A DNA stretch of 59,612 nt from Limosilactobacillus gastricus DSM 16045 (GCF_001434365.1 NZ_AZFN01000014.1:1-59612), one strand, 5' to 3'; positions 14,511 through 23,678 are shown, counted from the first letter of the stretch. Program-made: numbers and translations. The notes: generated from the sequence alone by a model not told the origin.

Positions 14511-16415
14511 TTATTTAGTCGGGAATTTAACATCGACGTTGCGAGGGTTAGTTACTACCACAATCACGGTTGGATCGTAACCAGCGGCTTTGATCTGCTC
14601 GAGGTCAAAGTCTACTAATGGATCTCCAGCTTTGACCATTTGACCTTGCTTAACCTTCATGTCAAAACCTTTCCCGTTTAACATCACGGTATCAAGACCA
14701 ATGTGAATGAGAACCTCGGCTCCGTCATGGGTGGTTAAACCAATCGCATGCCCCGTTTCATAGGCGACAACGACTTCGGCATCTACTGGGGCGATCACAT
14801 GACCATCAGTTGGGGTGACGGCAAAGCCTTTGCCCATTGTCCCCTTGGAGAAGAGCTCATCATTGACGGAGGAAAGGGGGATAATTTCACCAGCGACCGG
14901 GCTAGCAAGAGTTTCTTCGCTTACCCGGGCGTCAGGATCAGGAACCGTCGTTTCTTTAACAACTTGTGCCGGTGATTTTTGGCTACCTGGACGTTGCTTC
15001 TTTTTAACTTTTTTGCCCATTTCCATATCATCGTTGTAACCCCAAACCCAGGCGATCACAAAGGAAACGACTAGGGCGGCCAGACTAGAAAGTAAGAAAG
15101 CATAGAAACTAGTTAATTGAGTAGGGTGCTTCGGGTTGAAGAAGGAGGAGAAACCGATCAAAGAACCGGTAAATCCATACATGGTTCCGCCCATTAAACC
15201 GGTGATTAAACCACCAGCGGCTGAACCGAACATTCCCGAGACGAAGACCCGGCGGAAACGTAAGTTAATCCCATAGATTGCAGGTTCAGTGACTCCACAG
15301 AAGGCAGAAATTGCGGCGGCAATCCCTAAACTCTTCCGTTTTTTAATCTTGGTTTTTAAAGCAACGGCTAATACGGCTGCCCCTTGGGCCACCATTGTAC
15401 TTGAGATAATTGCATTTAAAGCAGATTCACCACTTTGTGAGATTTGTTGGGTAACCAGTGGCACAACTCCCCAGTGGAGACCGAAGATAACCAGCAATTG
15501 GTAGAAACCACCAATAATTAGACCACCAAGCCAACCGGATGCGTGGACTAAAGCATTGATCAAATCAGCGATTCCGTTGGCGAAACCTTGAATAATTGGT
15601 CCAGTAATTACTAAAGTAATCGTTGATACTACCAAGACCGTAATCAGAGGATTAAAGATCATTTGTAGATAGCTGGGTAAGTGATCCTTTAACCAGTCAC
15701 CAAGTTTCTTGGCCAGCCAGGCTGCCAAAATCATCGGGAAAATTGAGTAGGTATAGTTCAAGAATTCAAATTTAAAGCCGCCAATGGCAAACATTTCCTT
15801 GAACTTACCACCCCAAGTGACGATTTGAGGATAGGTTAAGACACCTCCGATAACGGCTTCCACAATCGGATCGCTTCCTAGTCGCCGAGCAGCTGCAAAA
15901 CCAACTAAGATTGGTAGGAAGTAGAAGGCAGAATCGGCCATCGCACTAACAGTAATATAAGTAGTGCTTTCGGTATCTAAAAGTGCCCCTAATTGCGGAA
16001 GGGTTAGAAGAGCCAAAATCCCCTTAATAATCCCGGAAGCCGCGATAACACCAATGACTGGGCTCATCGAACCAGTAATAAAACCAATTAGATTTCCAAA
16101 GCCGCGAACAATTGGATTCCGGTCGTCGTTTTCGGTGGTAGCGGGAGTTGGCTCCAAGTTATCACCTAGTTGTGCTGTCACCGCGTCAAAAACATTCCCA
16201 ACTTCATTACCAATCACGACTTGGTATTGACCTGAAGCGTGAATGACGTCGATCACATCATCATGGGCCTTAATGGCTTCATCATCAGCTAATGATTCAT
16301 CATGGAGATAAAAGCGGAGCCGAGTAATACAGTGAATGACATTATTAATATTATCCGGTCCACCGACCTCCTGGATGATATCAGTGGCTAAAGGTTTAAA
16401 ATCTTTCTTTGCCAT
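14511..16415 (-). CDS. treB: Trehalose-type PTS permease EIIBCA
   Basis: A 634-residue PTS permease. EIIB comes first, with the phosphorylated Cys29 in VIHCITRLRF; then a multi-helix EIIC glucose-superfamily domain (about 105-455) and a C-terminal EIIA-Glc-type domain with the phosphorylated His in VLIHIGLDTV near residue 570. It imports and phosphorylates the sugar to trehalose-6-phosphate. The assignment to trehalose rather than beta-glucosides rests on the divergent treR-treC pair. Strong GGAGGGAA site. A cre-like box at 16430-16443 suggests catabolite repression. Confidence 0.88.
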   Translation of the reverse strand: MAKKDFKPLATDIIQEVGGPDNINNVIHCITRLRFYLHDESLADDEAIKAHDDVIDVIHASGQYQVVIGNEVGNVFDAVTAQLGDNLEPTPATTENDDRNPIVRGFGNLIGFITGSMSPVIGVIAASGIIKGILALLTLPQLGALLDTESTTYITVSAMADSAFYFLPILVGFAAARRLGSDPIVEAVIGGVLTYPQIVTWGGKFKEMFAIGGFKFEFLNYTYSIFPMILAAWLAKKLGDWLKDHLPSYLQMIFNPLITVLVVSTITLVITGPIIQGFANGIADLINALVHASGWLGGLIIGGFYQLLVIFGLHWGVVPLVTQQISQSGESALNAIISSTMVAQGAAVLAVALKTKIKKRKSLGIAAAISAFCGVTEPAIYGINLRFRRVFVSGMFGSAAGGLITGLMGGTMYGFTGSLIGFSSFFNPKHPTQLTSFYAFLLSSLAALVVSFVIAWVWGYNDDMEMGKKVKKKQRPGSQKSPAQVVKETTVPDPDARVSEETLASPVAGEIIPLSSVNDELFSKGTMGKGFAVTPTDGHVIAPVDAEVVVAYETGHAIGLTTHDGAEVLIHIGLDTVMLNGKGFDMKVKQGQMVKAGDPLVDFDLEQIKAAGYDPTVIVVVTNPRNVDVKFPTK

Positions 16416-16429
16416 GTTATTCCCTCCTT

Positions 16430-16443
16430 GGAAAGCGTTTTTA
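16430..16443 (-). promoter_or_regulatory. cre-like box upstream of treB
   Basis: GGAAAGCGTTTTTA keeps the AANCGNW core of the cre consensus but differs at two outer positions. Its location just upstream of the treB ribosome site is plausible for CcpA. Confidence 0.45.
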
Positions 16444-16516
16444 TTTAACAGTTAAATTTTATAACTTGTGCAGATAAGTGTCAATAGACCATTTATACAA
16501 AGAAGAAAGAAATTTA

Positions 16517-16545
16517 TTAACATGTCTGAACAAGTTGTGTATAAT
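16517..16545 (+). promoter_or_regulatory. treR-treC promoter
   Basis: TTAACA, a 17-base spacer and TATAAT, 23 bases upstream of the treR ATG. The spacer contains AACAAGTTGT, a short palindrome that could take part in TreR binding (inferred). Confidence 0.7.
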
Positions 16546-16567
16546 GATGGGCAAAGAGGTAGGGGTA

Positions 16568-17287
16568 ATGAGTGAAATAAGTAAACAACAGTTAATTGTG
16601 CAGGATTTAGCCCAAAAGATTCACCATCATCTATATGAGGTCGGTGATTATTTACCAAGTGAATACCAATTGGTTGATTTATATGGGGCCTCGCGAAATA
16701 CCATTCGTAAGGCCTTGGATGAACTAACCGAGATGGGCTTTATCCAAAAGATTCAAGGAAAGGGATCGGTCGTCTTAGATTTTCAACGATATGCCTTTCC
16801 GATTTCGGGGATTACCAGTTTTAAAGAATTGAATCGATCGATGGGGATGAATGCTCATACGAAGGTTCTTAAACAGGTTATCTTAGATCAGTTACCGGAT
16901 GATTGGTCACTTCCGGAAGTAAACACAAATAAATGCTTTTATCTAGAACGGTTGCGGCTCGTCGATGGAGAACCCAGTGTTTACGATCTTGATTGTTTAC
17001 TTAGTCCGCCGGTGGTTAATTTTCCGACATTGCATGATGATGATTCAGTTTATGAAATCTTGGAAAATCAAATGGGACTTCCAATTTCCTATGCGACTAA
17101 GGAAATTACTGTTGAAGCGGCCGATCGCCAAATTGCTGATCAATTAAGGTTAGGCCAGGCGCAATTAGCGGTAGTGGTCAAAAGTAAGGTTTATTTGGAA
17201 GATACAAGCTTGGTGCAACTGACGATTTCTTATCATCATCCTGACAAATTTCGTTTTATTGATTTTGCGCGTAGAAGAAAGCTATAG
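16568..17287 (+). CDS. treR: GntR/UTRA-family trehalose operon repressor
   Basis: A 239-residue HutC-type GntR regulator. The N-terminal winged helix is at about residues 5-70 (DYLPSEYQLVDLYGASRNTIRKALDELTEMGFI region). The UTRA ligand domain follows (FYLERLRLVDGEPSVYDLDCL near 130). TreR proteins sense trehalose-6-phosphate. The ATG at 16568 is set by the AGAGG site; a start at 16478 would lie upstream of the promoter. Ends 8 bases before treC. Confidence 0.88.
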   Translation: MSEISKQQLIVQDLAQKIHHHLYEVGDYLPSEYQLVDLYGASRNTIRKALDELTEMGFIQKIQGKGSVVLDFQRYAFPISGITSFKELNRSMGMNAHTKVLKQVILDQLPDDWSLPEVNTNKCFYLERLRLVDGEPSVYDLDCLLSPPVVNFPTLHDDDSVYEILENQMGLPISYATKEITVEAADRQIADQLRLGQAQLAVVVKSKVYLEDTSLVQLTISYHHPDKFRFIDFARRRKL

Positions 17288-17295
17288 GTGATCAT

Positions 17296-18978
17296 ATGAC
17301 TAGACAAACAGACTTAGGTAAAAAAGTAATTTATCAACTCTATCCCAAATCATTTTATGATTCTAATGGGGATGGAATCGGTGATTTACGTGGGGTGATT
17401 CAAAAAATTGATTATTTAAAGCAGCTTCACATTGATCAAATTTGGTTTAATCCTTTCTTTATTTCCCCGCAACATGATAATGGCTACGATATCGCTGATT
17501 ATTACCGGATTGATCCTAAATTTGGCACGATGGCCGACTTTCGGGAGATGGTGAAAGTTTTAAAAGAGGCGCACATTGGAGTCATGTTGGATATGGTCTT
17601 AAACCATATTTCGACTGATCACGAATGGTTCCAACGGGCCCTAGCTGGGGATGCCAAATACCAAAAGTTCTTTTATTTACGGCCGCCTAAAGCGAATGGT
17701 GATTTACCAAATAACTGGGAATCTAAATTTGGCGGTCCCGCCTGGGCACCCTTTGGGGAGAGTGGCCAATATTATCTATGCCTTTATGACAAGACCCAAG
17801 CAGATTTAGATTGGCATAATCCCGAGGTTCGCCAGGAGTTAGAGAAAGTGGTCCGTTTCTGGATGCAAGAAGGGGTGGAAGGGCTTCGCTTTGATGTTAT
17901 TAACGTGATTGGTAAAGATGAACAACTAGTTGATTCACCAAGACCACGCCAATTAACGGTTGAAAAGGCCTTATATACCGATACGCCAGTGGTCCACCAA
18001 TATCTCAAAGAATTAAATCAAAAGACCTTTGGGGCCGATGATCAGATTGTGACGGTCGGTGAAATGTCGTCATCTACTATAGAGAATTCGATTGAATATA
18101 CGAACCCGGCGGAACATGAATTGGACATGGTCTTCACCTTCCATCATTTGAAAGTCGATTATCAAAACGGGAATAAGTGGACGGATATGCCCTTTGATTT
18201 CCAAAAATTAAAGCACTTATTAATCGACTGGCAGACAAAAATGGATCAAGGTCATGGTTGGAATGCTCTCTTTTGGAATAACCATGATCAACCATGGGCC
18301 CTCAGTCGTTTTGGCGATAGTGGTCAATATCGGGAAAAATCTGCCGAAATGTTAGCAGCTACTATGCATTTACTACGGGGGACCCCATATATTTATATGG
18401 GCGAAGAAATTGGGTCCATTAATACTCCCTACCAATCGATTGATGACTATAATGATGTCGAAAGTATCAATGCTTACCATCAATTGATAGCGGAGGGGAG
18501 AAGTCCGCAAGCAGCCTTACATTTGGTTTATTTAAAGTCCCGGGATAATTCAAGGGTCCCGTTGGCCTGGGATGATTCTCCTCAGGCGGGATTCACTACC
18601 GGAACCCCGTGGCTACAACCAAAGAACCAAGAGCGGATCAATGTGAAAGCGGAATTGGATCATGGGGAAATTTTTAATTTCTACCAAAGATTAATTCAGC
18701 TCCGGACAAACGAACCCCTGATTTCTGCCGGGCATTTTCGGGCGCATTTAACTGACCATCCAGCTGTATTTGCTTATGAACGTTATCTTGATCATGAAGG
18801 TTTGCTTGTTTTCAATAATTTTTATGGTGATGAAACTGAAATTTCAGTACCAAGTGAATTTGTTAGAAAAAGGGGACAGGTTCTAATTGATAATTATGAA
18901 GCGGACCTCGCACAACTACCGGTCCAAATTAAATTAAGACCCTATGAAAGCTTGGCCTTTAAATTCTCACGATCATAA
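17296..18978 (+). CDS. treC: Alpha,alpha-phosphotrehalase
   Basis: A 560-residue GH13 enzyme that hydrolyses trehalose-6-phosphate to glucose and glucose-6-phosphate. Motifs: YQLYPKSFYDSNGDGIGDL near residue 14, DMVLNHIS near 99, catalytic Asp in LRFDVINV near 200, Glu in TVGEMSSS near 255 and NNHDQPWALSRFGD near 330. Full length. It forms an operon with treR and completes the pathway started by TreB. Confidence 0.93.
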   Translation: MTRQTDLGKKVIYQLYPKSFYDSNGDGIGDLRGVIQKIDYLKQLHIDQIWFNPFFISPQHDNGYDIADYYRIDPKFGTMADFREMVKVLKEAHIGVMLDMVLNHISTDHEWFQRALAGDAKYQKFFYLRPPKANGDLPNNWESKFGGPAWAPFGESGQYYLCLYDKTQADLDWHNPEVRQELEKVVRFWMQEGVEGLRFDVINVIGKDEQLVDSPRPRQLTVEKALYTDTPVVHQYLKELNQKTFGADDQIVTVGEMSSSTIENSIEYTNPAEHELDMVFTFHHLKVDYQNGNKWTDMPFDFQKLKHLLIDWQTKMDQGHGWNALFWNNHDQPWALSRFGDSGQYREKSAEMLAATMHLLRGTPYIYMGEEIGSINTPYQSIDDYNDVESINAYHQLIAEGRSPQAALHLVYLKSRDNSRVPLAWDDSPQAGFTTGTPWLQPKNQERINVKAELDHGEIFNFYQRLIQLRTNEPLISAGHFRAHLTDHPAVFAYERYLDHEGLLVFNNFYGDETEISVPSEFVRKRGQVLIDNYEADLAQLPVQIKLRPYESLAFKFSRS

Positions 18979-18987
18979 TTTATTCAA

Positions 18988-19022
18988 GAGGCAGGTGAAG
19001 AAAGCAGTTCTTCACCTGCCTC
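18988..19022 (+). terminator. Strong hairpin after treC
   Basis: A perfect 15-base stem (GAGGCAGGTGAAGAA with TTCTTCACCTGCCTC), loop AGCAG. There is no T tract on either strand, so termination strength is uncertain. Confidence 0.55.
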
Positions 19023-19063
19023 AAGTGTTAAAATGGACTTAAATTCAGATTGGGGGTTATGGT

Positions 19064-19924
19064 ATGCAAGAATTAACTAGTTTACGGTCACCATTGAAAT
19101 TAGCTAACGGGGTGGAAATCCCTGGACTGGGTTATGGGACCTATAAATCGTCGAATGAAGAAGTTACGCAAGCCGTTTTAGACGCCTTAGCAACTGGCTA
19201 TCGTCATATTGATACCGCTGCTTATTATGGCAATCAAAAGGGGATTGGTGAAGCCTTACAGCAAACCGATCTTTCCCGAGAAGATATTTTTATCACGAGT
19301 AAGGTCTGGAATACTGACCGTGGTTATGATCAAACTATGGCTGCCTTTGAAAAGACAATTGCTGAATTAGGGGTGGACTATTTAGACCTATATTTAATTC
19401 ATTGGCCAGCTAATCGGAAACAATTTGGCGATCAGGCCCGCAAGATCAATGCTGACACCTGGCGAGCTTTAGAAGATCTATATCAGGCCGGCAGAGTGCG
19501 GGCGATCGGAGTTTCTAACTTTATGCCAAATCACCTTCTGGAATTAATGGCTGATAGTCGGATTAAGCCAATGATAGATCAAATTGAATACCATCCTGGG
19601 TGGCCGCAAGAAGCCACGCGACGGTTCTGTCAACGCCATGGAATCTTAGTTGAAGCTTGGCGTCCTTTAGGTACCAAAGTTGCTTTAGAGAACCCATTAA
19701 TTCAAGAAATTGCGGATAAATATCAACATAGTCCGGCCCAAGTTTGTCTCCGCTGGAGCATTCAACAAGGTCTTTTACCATTACCAAAGTCGGTTAAACC
19801 AGAACGGATGAAAGCGAATGCGGATATTTTTGATTTTGCGCTCACTGAGGATGAAATGGACGTGATTAGTTCGATCCGTATTGTTAGTGCGAAAAATCAA
19901 ATTCCAGATCAAGTGGACTTTTAA
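19064..19924 (+). CDS. Aldo/keto reductase
   Basis: A 286-residue NADPH-dependent reductase of the AKR5-like (2,5-diketo-gluconate reductase) type. Catalytic tetrad: Asp and Tyr in DTAAYYGN near residue 48, Lys in TSKVW near 79 and His in LIHWPAN near 112. The C-terminal LPKSVKPERMKANADIFDF is the cofactor-binding segment. The carbonyl substrate is unknown. Convergent with a MerR regulator and separated from it by a long terminator. Confidence 0.85.
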   Translation: MQELTSLRSPLKLANGVEIPGLGYGTYKSSNEEVTQAVLDALATGYRHIDTAAYYGNQKGIGEALQQTDLSREDIFITSKVWNTDRGYDQTMAAFEKTIAELGVDYLDLYLIHWPANRKQFGDQARKINADTWRALEDLYQAGRVRAIGVSNFMPNHLLELMADSRIKPMIDQIEYHPGWPQEATRRFCQRHGILVEAWRPLGTKVALENPLIQEIADKYQHSPAQVCLRWSIQQGLLPLPKSVKPERMKANADIFDFALTEDEMDVISSIRIVSAKNQIPDQVDF

Positions 19925-19980
19925 ATTAAAGCCGATGGTCTTATAATATAGACCTTGGCAGGGGCGCCGATGAGGCACGA

Positions 19981-20024
19981 AAGGCTCTTAAACACCAAAT
20001 CGAGGTGCTTAAGAGCCTTTTTAC
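19981..20024. terminator. Bidirectional terminator between AKR and MerR genes
   Basis: AAGGCTCTTAAACACC pairs with GGTGCTTAAGAGCCTT with one mismatch, loop AAATCGA, followed by a T run. Confidence 0.85.
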
Positions 20025-20027
20025 GTA

Positions 20028-20462
20028 TTATAAATTATCTGTATCTAAATGATGATGGCTTTGCGCGACATACTTTTCGGTCCCATCAGCAACCGCTTGT
20101 TGATAATAGTGGCATTTATAATCAATCGTATCCATGGTTGCCTGAAGTTCGTCCATTTGGTGCTGAACTTGGGTCTTTAATTCTTGAAACATGGCCAAGC
20201 GTAAGTCGAGCGTGGCATCACCTTGGTCACACCACTTCATGAATTGCTTGATATTTTTGATCGACATTCCAGCCCGCTTTAAGCATTCGATGATGTTGAT
20301 GGCATTGATATTTTGTTCAGTGAATTGCCGGACGCCAGCCGCGTTTTTCCGTAAATTCAGAATTAAACCCTCATGATCGTAGTAACGGAGGGTCGGGACG
20401 GAAAGGTTAAACATTGCTGCCACTTCACCGATACTGTATGTTTCATTAGCTATTGTATCCAT
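20028..20462 (-). CDS. MerR-family regulator (AdhR-like)
   Basis: A 144-residue MerR protein: an N-terminal winged helix (YSIGEVAAMFNLSVPTLRYYDHEG at residues 9-32, shown in part) and a C-terminal coiled-coil dimerisation helix at about 80-125. No conserved effector cysteines are obvious. B. subtilis AdhR-type relatives answer to reactive aldehydes. An 18-base perfect palindrome sits just upstream of its ribosome site. A second protein of the same kind lies at 54069-54518, and each sits beside an aldo/keto reductase. Confidence 0.85.
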   Translation of the reverse strand: MDTIANETYSIGEVAAMFNLSVPTLRYYDHEGLILNLRKNAAGVRQFTEQNINAINIIECLKRAGMSIKNIKQFMKWCDQGDATLDLRLAMFQELKTQVQHQMDELQATMDTIDYKCHYYQQAVADGTEKYVAQSHHHLDTDNL

Positions 20463-20476
20463 TATTTACTCCTTAA

Positions 20477-20494
20477 CCTAAAGTTAACTTTAGG
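20477..20494. promoter_or_regulatory. MerR/AdhR-type operator palindrome
   Basis: CCTAAAGTTAACTTTAGG is a perfect 18-base palindrome between the merR -10 (TATACT, minus strand) and its ribosome site. It resembles operators of MerR regulators that sense aldehydes. Autoregulation is likely. Confidence 0.7.
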
Positions 20495-20644
20495 CTAGTA
20501 TAGCAGATTAACATGGAAAATTGTTAAGAAACTATTAATTCATAAAATTGCTGACCGCTTAAGTTAAAATTAACTGGTTAAAGATGCCGTACTATCAGTA
20601 TTTGCAAAAGCATCTATAATAAATCCTTATTACATTTGGAATTA

Positions 20645-20673
20645 TTGACAATTTTATTTATAAGAACTATTAT
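20645..20673 (+). promoter_or_regulatory. mleS promoter
   Basis: TTGACA, a 17-base spacer and TATTAT, 31 bases before the mleS ATG. The 110 bases further upstream hold no recognised element. Confidence 0.65.
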
Positions 20674-20704
20674 GACCGTGAAATTAAAGAAAAGAGGCAC
20701 TATC

Positions 20705-22330
20705 ATGGAGATTGGACAAGCACGGTTAAATAACCCCTTTTTAAACAAAGGGACGGCCTTCACAATGGCGGAACGTCAGACATATGGTTTGATTGGTTTA
20801 TTACCACCACGGGTTAAAACGATTGAAGAACAAGCTGCCGAAATTTATGCACTTTATCAAACTAAGGATTCGCAAATTGAAAAACGGCATTTATTAATGG
20901 AGGTTTTCAATACGAATCGGACCCTATTTTTCTATTTAATGGAAATGCACATTAATGAGTTTATGCCCATTGTTTATGATCCAGTTATTGCAGAAGCGAT
21001 TGAACAATATAATGAACGCTATCTGAAACCGCAAGATGCCGTCTATTTAAACGTTGATCATCCCGAACTGATTGAAACGAGTTTAAAAAACGGGGCGAAT
21101 GGTCGCGATATTCGCTTGATTGTCGTTTCTGATGCCCAAGGAATCCTAGGAATTGGCGATTGGGGGGTAAATGGTGTCGACATCTCGGTTGGCAAGTTGA
21201 TGGTCTACACTGCTGCAGCCGGGATTGATCCAGCTCAAGTTTTGCCAATTTCAATTGATGCAGGGACTGATAATGAACAGTTATTAAATGATCCAAATTA
21301 CTTAGGACAACGCCACCATCGGATTAGTGGTTCAACTTATTTTGATTTTATTGATCAGTTTGTGACATCAGTTGAAAAGTTGTTCCCGAATTCGCTCCTG
21401 CATTTTGAAGATTTTGGTCGGGGTACTGCTGCCAAAATTCTGGATCAATATCAAGATCGAATCTTAACTTTTAATGATGATATTCAGGGCACCGGGATTA
21501 TTGTATTAGCAGGGGTTTTAGGGGCACTTAAAATCGCTAAGCAAGATTTAGTTGATCAAAAATTCCTGTCCTTTGGTGCCGGAACTGCCGGGACCGGAAT
21601 TGCTAAGATGTTGTATCAAGAATTGTTAAGGCAAGGACTCACTCCTGACGAAGCCAAAAAGCATTTCTATTTGGTGGATAAACAAGGTTTGCTTTTTGAT
21701 GATACAGAGGGGCTAACCGACAAACAAAAGGCTTTTACCCGGCAACGGTCTGAATTTGATAATGATGCGGATTTAACTGATCTTAAAACCATCGTACAAA
21801 CCGTGCAACCAACGGTATTAATTGGAACGTCCACAGTTCATAATGCTTTTACTGAAGACGTTATTAAAGCCATGGCTCAGCATTGTGAGCGTCCAATTAT
21901 TTTTCCAATTTCCAACCCAACGAAAAAAATTGAAGCCGATCCAGTTGACCTTATTAAGTGGACGCAGGGACGGGCCTTAGTGGCTGCAGGAATTCCCGTT
22001 GATGATTTCGATTACCAAGGGGTTAGCTATCGCTTTGGTCAAGCAAACAATGCTTTGATCTATCCGGGTGTCGGAGTGGGAGCTCTGGCCGTTCAAGCGG
22101 AAAAAATTGATGATGAAATGCTAGCCGCCGCTGCCCATGCCCTTAGCAACTTGGTTGATTCCACCGAAAGTGGGGCGCCAGTCCTACCACCAGTATCACA
22201 ACTTCGTCAATTTTCAAAAGTCGTGGCCACGGCCGTTGCTCAATCTGCTATTGATCAAGGGATTGCCGCGCCGCAATATCATGACGCTTCCCAAGCCGTG
22301 GCGGATTTTGTTTGGGAAGCCAAATATTAA
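20705..22330 (+). CDS. mleS: Malolactic enzyme
   Basis: A 541-residue NAD- and Mn-dependent enzyme of the malic enzyme superfamily. Its length and sequence match malolactic enzymes of lactic acid bacteria (L-malate to L-lactate plus CO2). Visible motifs: GIGDWGVNG near residue 145, LHFEDFGRGTAAKIL near 235, FNDDIQGTG near 258 and the dinucleotide-binding FGAGTAGTGIA near 292. GAGG with a 7-base gap supports ATG 20705 over an upstream start that would include the promoter. No malate permease or LysR regulator is adjacent. A malic enzyme role cannot be fully excluded. Confidence 0.85.
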   Translation: MEIGQARLNNPFLNKGTAFTMAERQTYGLIGLLPPRVKTIEEQAAEIYALYQTKDSQIEKRHLLMEVFNTNRTLFFYLMEMHINEFMPIVYDPVIAEAIEQYNERYLKPQDAVYLNVDHPELIETSLKNGANGRDIRLIVVSDAQGILGIGDWGVNGVDISVGKLMVYTAAAGIDPAQVLPISIDAGTDNEQLLNDPNYLGQRHHRISGSTYFDFIDQFVTSVEKLFPNSLLHFEDFGRGTAAKILDQYQDRILTFNDDIQGTGIIVLAGVLGALKIAKQDLVDQKFLSFGAGTAGTGIAKMLYQELLRQGLTPDEAKKHFYLVDKQGLLFDDTEGLTDKQKAFTRQRSEFDNDADLTDLKTIVQTVQPTVLIGTSTVHNAFTEDVIKAMAQHCERPIIFPISNPTKKIEADPVDLIKWTQGRALVAAGIPVDDFDYQGVSYRFGQANNALIYPGVGVGALAVQAEKIDDEMLAAAAHALSNLVDSTESGAPVLPPVSQLRQFSKVVATAVAQSAIDQGIAAPQYHDASQAVADFVWEAKY

Positions 22331-22458
22331 GTTGAAAATTAATTTGTGCGATTCAAAATCAACCGCATCAATTGCTCCCTTAATCTGATATTCATTAAAA
22401 GACTTATCAAAAAACGTCATTTTTGATAGAATATTAAAAAGTGATTAAGGAGAAGATT

Positions 22459-22980
22459 GTGTCTCAAGTTGAAATTCGACCAGTTAAATTAACGGAAATT
22501 AAGCAATTACAACACTTGATGCGGGTGGCTTATGTCCAAACTTACGTTGAAGATCATAATCACCTCGATGTTAATACCTATCTAAATCAAGATTATAGCT
22601 TTGACCAAATCCGCCAAGAGATGGCTAATCCCCAGTCGCAATATTATTTCTTAGTGGTTCATGATCGCCTTGCTGGTTACCTCAAATTAAACATCGGTCA
22701 GGCGCAAACGGAGCCAGATTACCCGGATGCTTTGGAAATTCAGCGGATCTATATTCTGGAAGCCTTTCAAGGCCTTCATTTAGGGAGCCAATTAATGGAA
22801 TTTGCTCACGAGTGCGCTCGTTTTCATGGGGCCAAACAGATTTGGTTAGGGGTTTGGGAGAAAAACTATGATGCAATGGAGTTTTATGCCAAATTCGGCT
22901 TCCATCAAGTCGGCTCGCATGACTTTATCCAAGGATCTGATGTGCAAACGGACTACATTTTGTTAAAAGATTTGGATTAA
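22459..22980 (+). CDS. GNAT-family N-acetyltransferase
   Basis: A 173-residue acetyltransferase with acetyl-CoA motif A: LEIQRIYILEAFQGLHLGSQLM near residue 90 (R/Q-x-x-G/H-x-G/S loop) and WLGVWEKNYDAMEFYAKFGF near 135. A GTG start at 22459 is preceded by AAGGAG at 6 bases. Substrate unknown; the pattern resembles the spermidine/amino-compound acetyltransferase group of lactobacilli. Confidence 0.75.
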   Translation: MSQVEIRPVKLTEIKQLQHLMRVAYVQTYVEDHNHLDVNTYLNQDYSFDQIRQEMANPQSQYYFLVVHDRLAGYLKLNIGQAQTEPDYPDALEIQRIYILEAFQGLHLGSQLMEFAHECARFHGAKQIWLGVWEKNYDAMEFYAKFGFHQVGSHDFIQGSDVQTDYILLKDLD

Positions 22981-23027
22981 ATGAGGGGAATAACTTTAAT
23001 CTCAATTAGATGATTTTAAGATTCTCA

Positions 23028-23056
23028 TTGTACTTTAATTGTATCTTTGCTAAAAT
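23028..23056 (+). promoter_or_regulatory. Promoter of the Trp-leader operon
   Basis: TTGTAC, a 17-base spacer and TAAAAT, 31 bases before the leader-peptide ATG. Confidence 0.65.
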
Positions 23057-23086
23057 ATTTATATCAATTTGAAAGGAAAATCAGTT

Positions 23087-23137
23087 ATGACATTTAATGA
23101 TCTACAATTTAATACTGCTTGGCAAAGCTGGCATTAG
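23087..23137 (+). CDS. Leader peptide with two Trp codons (attenuation)
   Basis: A 16-codon ORF, MTFNDLQFNTAWQSWH, with an AAAGGA site 10 bases upstream and two TGG codons near its end. Tryptophan is rare, so two in 16 codons directly before alternative hairpins is characteristic of ribosome-mediated attenuation. The downstream operon encodes a TIGR04076 protein, an aldo/keto reductase and a broken NhaC-like transporter. Confidence 0.75.
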   Translation: MTFNDLQFNTAWQSWH

Positions 23138-23158
23138 ATGGGGTTGTTTCTGTTAGGT

Positions 23159-23290
23159 ACGGATGCAACCACGGCGTCACATCCGTGCTGGCTGATTTTA
23201 AATTCTAAAAAGCCTGCACAATGATTCATAACTTGTGCGGGCTTGTTCTATCTTTAGGCATGTTCGTGATCACGAGCATGCCTTTTCTTT
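23159..23290 (+). promoter_or_regulatory. Putative Trp attenuator region
   Basis: Four segments are seen: 1 ACGGATG (23159-23165), 2 CATCCGTGCTGGCT (23180-23193), 3 AAGCCTGCACAA (23210-23221) and 4 TTGTGCGGGCTT (23233-23244). 1:2 and 3:4 can pair. Alternatively GTGCTGGCT of segment 2 pairs with AGCCTGCAC of segment 3 (8 of 9). A second hairpin, GGCATG...CATGCC, followed by TTTTCTTTT ends near 23290. Segment 1 begins 22 bases after the leader stop, so how stalling selects between structures is not clear. Confidence 0.6.
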
Positions 23291-23320
23291 TATCCCGTTG
23301 ATCATCGAAGGAGAATACAA

Positions 23321-23656
23321 ATGACGAAACAAGAAACCTTTAGATTATATGACCTCAAAGTTACGGTGGTCGGAAATGAGGACGAGTTTGTATGCAGTCA
23401 CCATGCTGGTGATTACTTTCTGGTGCAAGGAGAAAATATTGTGTTTCCCGAGGAAAAGCAATTTTCAATGTATTCACTGAGCGCCTTGTTACCACTTTTG
23501 CCAGCTAAACAGCGGTCGCTCGATATCCACGATTGGATGTTTACTGATACACTAATTGCTTGTCCAGATCCCAACTGTAAAGCGCAATTTAAAATTGAGC
23601 GAATGGGTGAGCGAATTCTTCATCATAGCGAAACAACGGTCGTTCCATTGCAGTAA
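23321..23656 (+). CDS. TIGR04076 family protein
   Basis: A 111-residue small protein that I recognise as the TIGR04076 family. It has an N-terminal beta-rich part (LKVTVVGNEDEFVCSHHAGD), LPAKQRSLDIHDWMFTD near 63 and a C-terminal CPDPNCKAQFKIER with paired cysteines. The function of the family is unknown to me. GAAGGAG precedes the ATG. First structural gene behind the Trp leader and 22 bases before the aldo/keto reductase. Confidence 0.75.
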   Translation: MTKQETFRLYDLKVTVVGNEDEFVCSHHAGDYFLVQGENIVFPEEKQFSMYSLSALLPLLPAKQRSLDIHDWMFTDTLIACPDPNCKAQFKIERMGERILHHSETTVVPLQ

Positions 23657-23678
23657 TTAAATTTAGGAGGAAATTATT

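Noticed and set aside
14748-15504. Plus-strand ORFs of about 70-75 codons opposite treB
   Set aside because: They lie antisense to a well-supported EIIBCA gene, have no ribosome sites and show no recognisable domains. They are mirror ORFs of a conserved coding sequence.
18988-19022. treC 3' hairpin as a strong terminator
   Set aside because: The stem is perfect, but no T tract follows on either strand. It is listed only as a hairpin with doubtful function.
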